Shown here: positions 58,440 through 64,000 of the stretch, piece by piece | How positions within the stretch are numbered: the stretch's first letter is position 1 | Layout of the letters: the number at the start of each line of letters is the position of its first letter | Assembly: GCF_001548095.1 (NCBI RefSeq) | Contig: NZ_AP014815.1 | Span: 2,479,656 to 2,543,655 of the forward strand | DNA from: Geminocystis sp. NIES-3708 | GTDB lineage: Bacteria > Cyanobacteriota > Cyanobacteriia > Cyanobacteriales > Cyanobacteriaceae | Reading direction: 5' to 3' | DNA: 64,000 bases | Program-made: the position numbers and the translations under genes | The notes under the pieces: model-generated | What the model saw: the letters and a program-made list of their open reading frames with translations, nothing else | What the model was told of the DNA's origin: nothing | Database searches by the model: none

Positions 58440-58677
58440 TGTACAGTAACTAATTAAATGACGTGATAACAAATTAATGTCGTCTAAAATCAAAAGCCTT
58501 TAAGTCTTTACATATCAAACATTTTAGGAGATATAACTTCAAGATTTAGTGCGAGTGCATTAAGAATAAAATTAACAGATTAAGTGTCATTTTCCCGAAA
58601 AATAACAAATTAGATGTCGCCTTCGGAAAGGGCGATTTTTTTTGTTTTAGAGTGGCAATTCACAGATTAAATGTCAT
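58440..58677. repeat. CAST left end with five TnsB-binding-site-like repeats
   Basis: The end starts TGTACAGTAAC, as in known V-K CAST ends. Five 17-bp repeats of the form AACARATTAAATGTCRY lie at 58448-58464, 58468-58484, 58574-58590, 58604-58620 and 58661-58677. Two are packed at the tip and three lie inside, the arrangement of TnsB-binding sites in Tn7-like ends. They probably also let TnsB repress its own promoter, which must be in the inner part. Confidence 0.85.
58617..58643 (+). terminator. Rho-independent terminator inside the CAST left end
   Basis: TCGCC (58617-58621) and GGCGA (58631-58635) form a stem followed by eight T residues. It partly overlaps the fourth TnsB repeat. It would block outside transcription entering tnsB, a feature of regulated mobile elements. 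Confidence 0.65.
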
Positions 58678-58733
58678 ACAATAAAATAAGTACACATCAA
58701 CCTTGTTTTTATTAAACATAAAAATATGCAGCT

Positions 58734-59524
58734 ATGACTAATGAAAATCAAATTTCTGAATCTCAGGAACTGATTTCTCAACTTTCTCCCGAAGAACAAG
58801 CAATCGCTGATGTCATTGAAGATTTGGTTCAGCCATGTGACCGAAAAACTTATGGAGCAAAATTGAAAAAAGCAGCCGAAACATTAAATAAATCCGTTAG
58901 AACAGTTCAACGATATGTCAAAGAATGGGAGGAAAAAGGATTATTAGCAATAACAAAAGAAAATAGATCAGATCAAGGTACTTATCGTATAGAAAAACGT
59001 TTACAGGATTTTATTCTTAAAACTTATCGGGAGGGTAACAAAGGTAGTAAACGAATTACTCCTAAACAGGTTTATTTACGGGCAATTGTCCAAGCCGAAA
59101 ATTGGAATATCAAGCCACCTTCTCACATGACTGTTTATCGAATCTTGAATCCTATTATTGAGGAGAAAGAGAATAAAAAAAGAGTGAGAAATCCAGGATG
59201 GAGAGGTACAAAATTAGCTGTATCCACCAGATCAGGTAATGAAATTAATGTGGAATATAGTAACCATGTCTGGCAATGTGACCACACTCGTGCTGATATT
59301 CTTTTGGTAGATCAATTTGGTCAGTTATTGGGCAGACCTTGGTTATCAACGGTTATTGATACTTACTCTCGTTGTATTATGGGTATCAATCTTGGTTTTG
59401 ATGCTCCTAGCTCTCAGATTGTAGCCTTAGCTTTACGTCATGCAATTCTACCAAAGAAGTATGAAAATAATTATCATTTGCATGAAGAATGGGGTACTTA
59501 TGGCAAACCAGAGTATTTTTATAC
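58734..59524 (+). pseudogene. tnsB: TnsB transposase, N-terminal part (interrupted by IS)
   Basis: Start ATG at 58734. The first part of a V-K CAST TnsB: N-terminal helix-turn-helix domains (about residues 40-165: CDRKTYGAKLKKAAETLNKS, SVRTVQRYVKEWEEKG and a second HTH with SKRITPKQVYLRA), then the start of the DDE/RNase-H core with NHVWQCDHTRADILLVDQFG, whose first catalytic Asp is in QCDHT. The sense breaks after EYFYT, at the 9-bp target duplication of the IS. It continues at 60816. Confidence 0.93.
59516..59524. repeat. Target-site duplication of IS4-family copy B (left)
   Basis: TTTTTATAC is repeated at 60807-60815. Removing one copy and the IS restores the tnsB frame through YFYTDGGKDF. 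Confidence 0.93.
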
Positions 59525-60806
59525 CTGAGGGGGCGACAATGAAGGTAAACAGACGATGGCATAAGAGATTGAAGCTGGTAATCTGGATAAAAATAAGATG
59601 TTTTTAGTTTTTATATTAATTACTATAGAAAAAGATGTTTCAACTTCCCCAATTTTATCAGGAGTATTTAAAAAAACAGTTTAATTTACCTCAATATTTA
59701 ACTCTTTGTCTTTTAGTTAATTTACTTCAAAATCTTAAAACTGTTAGGTTAGAAGAAATGGCAAAACTTTTTCCTTATCCGATTAAATTAAGAAGTAGAA
59801 TTAAAAAGTTACAAAGATTTTTAAGTCTGAAAAATTGGAAAGTTGAAACCATATGGTTTCCGATTTTAAAATCATGGATTATGAACCAATGGGAATCAAA
59901 CAAAGTAATTTATTTAGTCATGGATAGAACACAGTGGCAAAACATTAATATATTGATGGTAAGTTTAGTTCATCATCAACGAGCTATCCCTGTATATTTT
60001 ATCTGATTAAATAAAAAAGGAAGTAGTAATTTATCAGAACAAAAACAAGTATTAGAAGCAAGTATTAATTTATTAATTGAATATAAAATAATCGTTTTAG
60101 GAGATAGAGAATTTTGCTCTGTGGATTTAGCAAAATGGTTATCAGTAGAGAAACAGGTTTATTTATCTCTACGTTTAAAAAAGAGTGAATATGTGGAGTT
60201 AGAAACTGATATATGGTTTCGATTGAGTGAATTAGGTTTATCTCCAGGATTCTCCGTATATTATCGAGGAATAAAAGTTACAAAAACCAAGGGATTCTCA
60301 GGAATTAATTTAGCAGCAAAATGGAAGAAAAACTATAGACATAAATCGAGTAAACAGCCATGGTTTATTCTCACAAATTTAGAAAGTATGTCGGAAACAA
60401 TCTCTGCTTATTCCAAAAGAATGGGTATTGAAGAAATGTTTAGAGATTTTAAATTAGGAGGTTATAACTTAGAAAGTACAAAACTTGAAAATGAACGACT
60501 AATTTCTTTAATTATACTGATAACATTATCCTATAGTTATTCAACATTTATAGGAGAAGAAATTAAAAGAAAAGGAATAAGTGAATATCTAGTTAGACCC
60601 ACAGAAAAAAGAAGAAGATATAAAAGATATAGTGATTTTTCTATTGGTTTAAATGGGATAAAATGGCTAAGTGAAATCTGCTTTTTTCAAGAACAATTAG
60701 ATAAGTTAACCTCTTTATTTCCTCAGAAACAGTCCTATTATCGTCAAGGTATGAGGGCTATTTCCCTTATCCAATCTGCATTCTGAATGTTCTGTCGCCC
60801 CCTCAG
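59525..60806 (+). mobile_element. IS4-family insertion sequence, copy B, inside tnsB
   Basis: 1282 bp with terminal inverted repeats CTGAGGGGGCGACA and a 9-bp target duplication. It is nearly identical to copy A at 23244-25426 once the inner IS1-family element is removed. Its transposase frame has the same internal TGA. The orientation is the same as tnsB, so the IS might drive or block tnsC and tniQ transcription. Confidence 0.95.
59635..60786 (+). pseudogene. IS4-family transposase, copy B, with in-frame TGA
   Basis: One frame of 384 codons interrupted only by TGA at codon 124 (60004-60006), where PVYFI-x-LNKKGSSN suggests a Trp. The DDE residues are otherwise present: VMDRTQW (first Asp), VLGDREFC (second Asp) and the IS4 signature Y-(2)-R-(3)-E-(6)-K in YSKRMGIEEMFRDFK. 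The frame is intact after the stop, and copy A has the same TGA. Either the stop is read through or transposition relied on a functional copy elsewhere. Confidence 0.88.
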
Positions 60807-61692
60807 TTTTTATACCGATGGTGGCAAGGATTTTCGTTCTAATCACCTTCAACAAATTGGATTACAACTCGGTTTTACTTGTCATTTGCGAAGTCGCCCC
60901 AGTGAAGGCGGAGTGGTAGAGCGTCCTTTCAAAACTTTGAATACGGAGGTATTTTCTACTTTACCCGGATATACAGGAGGAAATGTACAGGAAAGACCTG
61001 AAGATGCTGAAAAGGATGCCAGTCTTACTCTCAGAGAATTGGAGCGAATTATTGTCCGCTATATCGTTGATAACTACAATCAGCGTATGGATGCTCGTAT
61101 GGGTGAACAAACTCGTTTTCAGCGTTGGGATTCGGGACTACTTTCTATTCCTGATCTTCTCTCGGAAAGAGACTTAGATATATGCCTTATGAAACAGTCT
61201 CGCCGACGTGTGCAAAAAGGTGGTTATCTTCAGTTTGAAAACTTGATGTATCAAGGGGAATATCTGGCAGGTTATGAAGGAGAAACCGTTATTCTACGTT
61301 ATGACCCCAGAGATATTACTGCTATTCTGGTTTACCGTAATGAGGGTAATAAGGAAGTCTTTTTAACTCGTGCCTATGGGGTAGATTTGGAAACTGAATC
61401 AATGTCTTGGGAAGATGCTAAGGCAAGTGCCAAAAAGGTAAGAGAGTCAGGAAAAAATCTCAGCAATAGATCGATCTTGGCGGAGGTGAAAGAAAGACAT
61501 ACTTTCTCTGACAAGAAAACAAAAAAAGAACGTCAACGGCAAGAACAAGTACAGGTAAAGCCTTATATTCCTTCCCCTGTGCTCAAGGAAGTCAAAGAAG
61601 AAGTTGACAAGGCTACCGATACTGATACGTCAGAAGAACCAATGGTAGAAGTATTTGATTATTCACAGTTACAAGATGATTATGGATTTTAG
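60807..61692 (+). pseudogene. tnsB: TnsB transposase, C-terminal part (interrupted by IS)
   Basis: After the right target duplication the tnsB sense resumes: TDGGKDFRSNHLQQIGLQLG with the second catalytic Asp, then RPSEGGVVERPFKTLN with the catalytic Glu, a beta-barrel region (LMYQGEYLAGYEGETVILRY) and a C-terminal tail ending FDYSQLQDDYGF, the hook that binds TnsC in this family. Joined with 58734-59524 this gives 1668 nt, 555 residues, close to known V-K TnsB. An ATG at 60787 lies inside the IS and could start a truncated product lacking the first Asp. Confidence 0.93.
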
Positions 61693-61701
61693 GAGATAAT
61701 T

Positions 61702-62529
61702 ATGGAAGCAAAGGCGATCGCACAACAGTTAGGTAACATTGAAATACCTGAAGAAAAGTTACAAATGGAAATTACCCGATTGAATGGTAAAACGTTAGTA
61801 AGTTTAGAACAGGTGGCAAAACTTCATGAATATTTTGAGGGCAAACGTCAATCAAAACAGTCTTGTCGAGTTGTGGGAGAGTCTCGCACGGGAAAAACAA
61901 TGGCTTGTGATTCTTACCGATTAAGACATAAACCAATCCAAAAAGTAGGACATCCTCCTCAAGTGCCTGTTGTTTATATCCAAATCCCTCAAGATTGTGG
62001 CACAAAAGAGCTATTTCAAAGCATTATTGAATACCTTAAGTATCAAATGACAAAAGGAACGATAGCAGAAATTCGACAACGGGCAATCAAGGTTTTACAA
62101 GGATGTGGAGTCGAAATGATCATTATCGATGAAGCCGATCGCTTTAAGCCGAAAACTTTTGCGGAAGTAAAGGATATATTTGATCGTCTCAATATTCCTA
62201 TCGTTTTAGTTGGTACAGATCGCCTTGATACTGTAATTAAGAGAGATGAACAGGTTTATAACCGTTTCCGTAGTTGTTATCGTTTTGGAAAGTTATCAGG
62301 TGCTGATTTTCAAAATACCGTCAATATATGGGAAAAGCAAGTTTTGAAACTGCTTGTAGCTTCTAATTTGACTCAGACGAAAATGCTAAAACTAATCGCA
62401 GAGGCAACGGGAGGATATATCGGCTTAATGGATACAATCTTGAGGGAATCCGCCATTCGCTCTTTAAAAAGAGGATTTAATAAGATTACTTTTGAGATGC
62501 TGAAAGAAGTTACACAGGAGTTCAAATAA
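61702..62529 (+). CDS. tnsC: CAST AAA+ regulator TnsC
   Basis: A 275-residue AAA+ ATPase of the V-K type. Walker A GESRTGKT and Walker B MIIIDEADR are present, followed by the sensor segment VLVGTDRLDTVIKRDEQV. In V-K CAST, TnsC forms a filament on DNA that connects the Cas12k-TniQ target complex with TnsB. An AGGAGA ribosome binding site lies before the ATG, nine bases after the tnsB stop. The frame is intact, and its last base overlaps the tniQ start (TAATG). Confidence 0.95.
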   Translation: MEAKAIAQQLGNIEIPEEKLQMEITRLNGKTLVSLEQVAKLHEYFEGKRQSKQSCRVVGESRTGKTMACDSYRLRHKPIQKVGHPPQVPVVYIQIPQDCGTKELFQSIIEYLKYQMTKGTIAEIRQRAIKVLQGCGVEMIIIDEADRFKPKTFAEVKDIFDRLNIPIVLVGTDRLDTVIKRDEQVYNRFRSCYRFGKLSGADFQNTVNIWEKQVLKLLVASNLTQTKMLKLIAEATGGYIGLMDTILRESAIRSLKRGFNKITFEMLKEVTQEFK

Positions 62530-63017
62530 TGGATTTGCAAATTCAAAACTGGTTATTTATTCTTGTTCCTTATGAAGGTGAAAGCATTAGTCATTTTCTC
62601 GGTAGATTTAGAAGGGCAAATGGCTTAAGTTGTGGTGGTTTAGGACAAGCAACGGGGTTATATTCAGCGATCGCTCGTTGGGAAAAGTTCCGTTTTAATC
62701 CTTTTCCTTCCTCTGAACAGTTACAGAAGTTAAGCGCGATCGTACAAGTAGAAATGGCAACCTTACAAACGATGTTTCCTTCCGCACCGATGAAAATGTC
62801 CCCGATTCGGTTATGTTCGGCTTGTTATGGTGAAAAGCCCTATCATCGGATAGAATGGCAGTATAAGGAGGTTTATAAGTGCCATCGACATAACCTTAAA
62901 CTATTATCAGAATGTCCTAACTGTGGGGCAAGATTCAAGTTTCCTGCTTTATGGGTTGATGGTTGGTGCCACAGATGTTTTACTCCTTTTGCCGAGATAA
63001 TTCAACAAAAACCCTAG
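62529..63017 (+). CDS. tniQ: CAST target-site adaptor TniQ
   Basis: A 162-residue TniQ, the short form of V-K elements. It has PYEGESISHFLGRFRRANGLS at the start, and a zinc-finger region with CSACYGEKPYHRIEWQYKEVYK, CHRHNLKLLSECPNCGARF and CHRC. TniQ links Cas12k-bound targets to TnsC. It is intact and translationally coupled to tnsC. Confidence 0.93.
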   Translation: MDLQIQNWLFILVPYEGESISHFLGRFRRANGLSCGGLGQATGLYSAIARWEKFRFNPFPSSEQLQKLSAIVQVEMATLQTMFPSAPMKMSPIRLCSACYGEKPYHRIEWQYKEVYKCHRHNLKLLSECPNCGARFKFPALWVDGWCHRCFTPFAEIIQQKP

Positions 63018-63019
63018 AG

Positions 63020-64000
63020 TTATTTTTTCTTATAGGCTTGATGAGGGTGAGTCAACTTGTTTGAATATTTCAAAATTAATGATTCTTCCTCAACAAGTTC
63101 TTTTAACAATCTTCTCATGGTAGGTATAGAACGATCGATGATTCTTGCTAATTGTTCCAGTGTCAGATAATCTTCCTGACAAAGTTCTAATATGATAGCT
63201 TTTGTTTGAGATGATGGTAATTTCTTTTTCTCCCTACTGATTTTCGCAATATCCACTAATCTATCGAAATGATCAGAGCTTAAACCTAAATGATCAGAGC
63301 TTGATTCCAAATGATCAGAGCTTGATTCCAAATGATCAGAGTTTTGTTGGTCATCTTCGTGAGTTACAGTGGGCTGAAAATTAGGCAGACTATAATTTGT
63401 ACCTCTTGTATTTCCTGATTTTTCTAACCAACCCTTATCAACTAAATTTTTTGGGCAGTCACCAATATCTCTAGGGTGAGTTTCACTGTAGTGTTGAATA
63501 TCAGTATTATTTATTTTTCCTAAACGATGGGCTAAAACCAAAACTATTCGCTCTAATTCTTTTAAATTGCAGTAGTCATCTCTGACAATATCTCGTAATT
63601 CTTTTTCTACTTCTTCGGGAATTAAGCTGATCATCGGTAATGCTAGAGTTGTCATATCTACCTCTAAATCTTCAGAGATTAAAGGTGTTACCCATTGTTG
63701 TTCTTTCTATGCTCTCAAAATTTTGGGAACACCCAATCCAGCTTTGTCTCCTAAACCAACCATTTGAAACATTCTTTGTAGGTGGGGATTTCGAGGATCA
63801 GTAATACCCCCCTGATAAAATTTAGTAATGGGTATTCTTAAACGCCCTGGATTAGAAAAAAAGAATATATCCTTGAGTTTGACAATCTTTAATGGTTTTG
63901 TTGAATAATGATCAGCATGAATGAGACAATTAGATAATGCTTCTCTTAATGCTTGATGTACATGGGTTTCACCTTCTCTAACAGAATACTCACCTAATTT
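63020..64000 (-). pseudogene. RecG-like/AlbA_2-type ATP-binding protein, nonsense-mutated, 5' end outside window
   Basis: The first cargo gene is convergent with tniQ. From 64000 downward the frame has HVHQALREALSNCLIHADHY (the N-box of a HATPase_c_4 domain) and FSNPGRLRIP, then ILRA followed by TAG (63709-63707) where relatives have Trp. The same frame then continues KEQQWVTPLISEDLEVD to a stop at 63020, including a linker with four SSDHLE-like repeats and a winged helix. These ATP-binding proteins are linked to conflict or regulatory systems. The N-terminal AlbA_2 DNA-binding domain would lie outside. An ATG at 63655 could restart a 211-residue C-terminal product. Confidence 0.75.
63267..63350 (-). 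repeat. Tandem 21-bp repeat, four units, inside a coding frame
   Basis: Four units of AAATGATCAGAGCTTGATTC plus one base lie at 63267-63287, 63288-63308, 63309-63329 and 63330-63350; the middle two are identical and the outer two diverge at the end. In the minus-strand frame each unit encodes seven residues of the type SSSDHLE. Confidence 0.9.

Larger units (their letters stand above)
58440..64000 (+). mobile_element. Type V-K CRISPR-associated transposon (CAST), left part
   Basis: The left end, tnsB, tnsC, tniQ and the start of the cargo are present in the canonical order and strand of ShCAST-like elements. No tnsA is seen, as expected for V-K. Cas12k, tracrRNA, the CRISPR array and the right end are not in the window and are expected beyond 64000. 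tnsB is interrupted by an IS4-family element and the first cargo gene is broken, so this copy cannot move by itself unless TnsB comes from elsewhere. Confidence 0.9.

Noticed and set aside
60787-61692. Independent gene starting at the ATG at 60787
   Set aside because: That ATG is inside the IS; the sense belongs to tnsB, as the duplication and reading frame show.
63269-63350. Short CRISPR-like array
   Set aside because: The units are directly adjacent with no spacers and stay in frame with a coding sequence; they are a coding tandem repeat.

Overview
The window comes from a cyanobacterium with an AT-rich genome. It encodes a photosystem II D1 protein (psbA), a tandem-BMC carboxysome shell protein (ccmO) and urea-transporter ATPases of the cyanobacterial urtDE type, and HIP1 octamers (GCGATCGC) are scattered through it. 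The low GC and gene content resemble unicellular genera such as Geminocystis or Cyanobacterium; the exact species is an inference.

Layout. 1-10.1 kb: end of an LptD-like outer-membrane protein, a DsbA-fold protein lacking its second active-site Cys, an LCP cell-wall ligase, a minus-strand NAD-salvage operon (prs, nadV, nrtR-like), an orphan Dam-type methylase, a DUF1176 lipoprotein and a methyltransferase. 10.1-19 kb: metK, ccmO, an alpha/beta hydrolase, a multi-pass membrane protein, an SRPBCC protein and hemF. 19-27.2 kb is an accessory region: a decayed gene, a minus-strand cluster of kinase, SH3-like protein, PP2C phosphatase and vWA protein, and a divergent STAND NTPase. The vWA gene is broken by an IS4-family element that itself carries an IS1-family element. 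27.1-48 kb: a Uma2 nuclease, psbA, a PadR repressor facing an RND efflux pump, a GH63-like glucosidase, two coiled-coil proteins facing an XRE regulator, a hicAB pair with a dead toxin, gpsA, a hybrid histidine kinase and proB. 48-58.1 kb: a glycosyltransferase, small proteins, SemiSWEET, transketolase, hemW, a CHAT protease and urtDE.

58.44 kb to the window end is the left part of a type V-K CRISPR-associated transposon (CAST): a TGTACA terminus, a left end with five TnsB-type repeats, then tnsB, tnsC, tniQ and the first cargo gene. tnsB is split just before its second catalytic Asp by a second copy of the same IS4-family element found at 23 kb. Removing the element with one copy of its 9-bp target duplication restores a 555-codon tnsB frame, so the insertion looks recent. 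The first cargo gene is also broken, by a TAG where a Trp is expected. Cas12k, tracrRNA, the CRISPR array and the right end would lie beyond the window.

The most interesting points are the IS-silenced CAST, the nested IS in a vWA/PP2C/kinase triad beside a STAND NTPase, the same internal TGA in both IS4-family transposases, an NrtR-like regulator with a charge-reversed Nudix box, and several small decayed genes. No tRNA, rRNA or CRISPR array was recognised.
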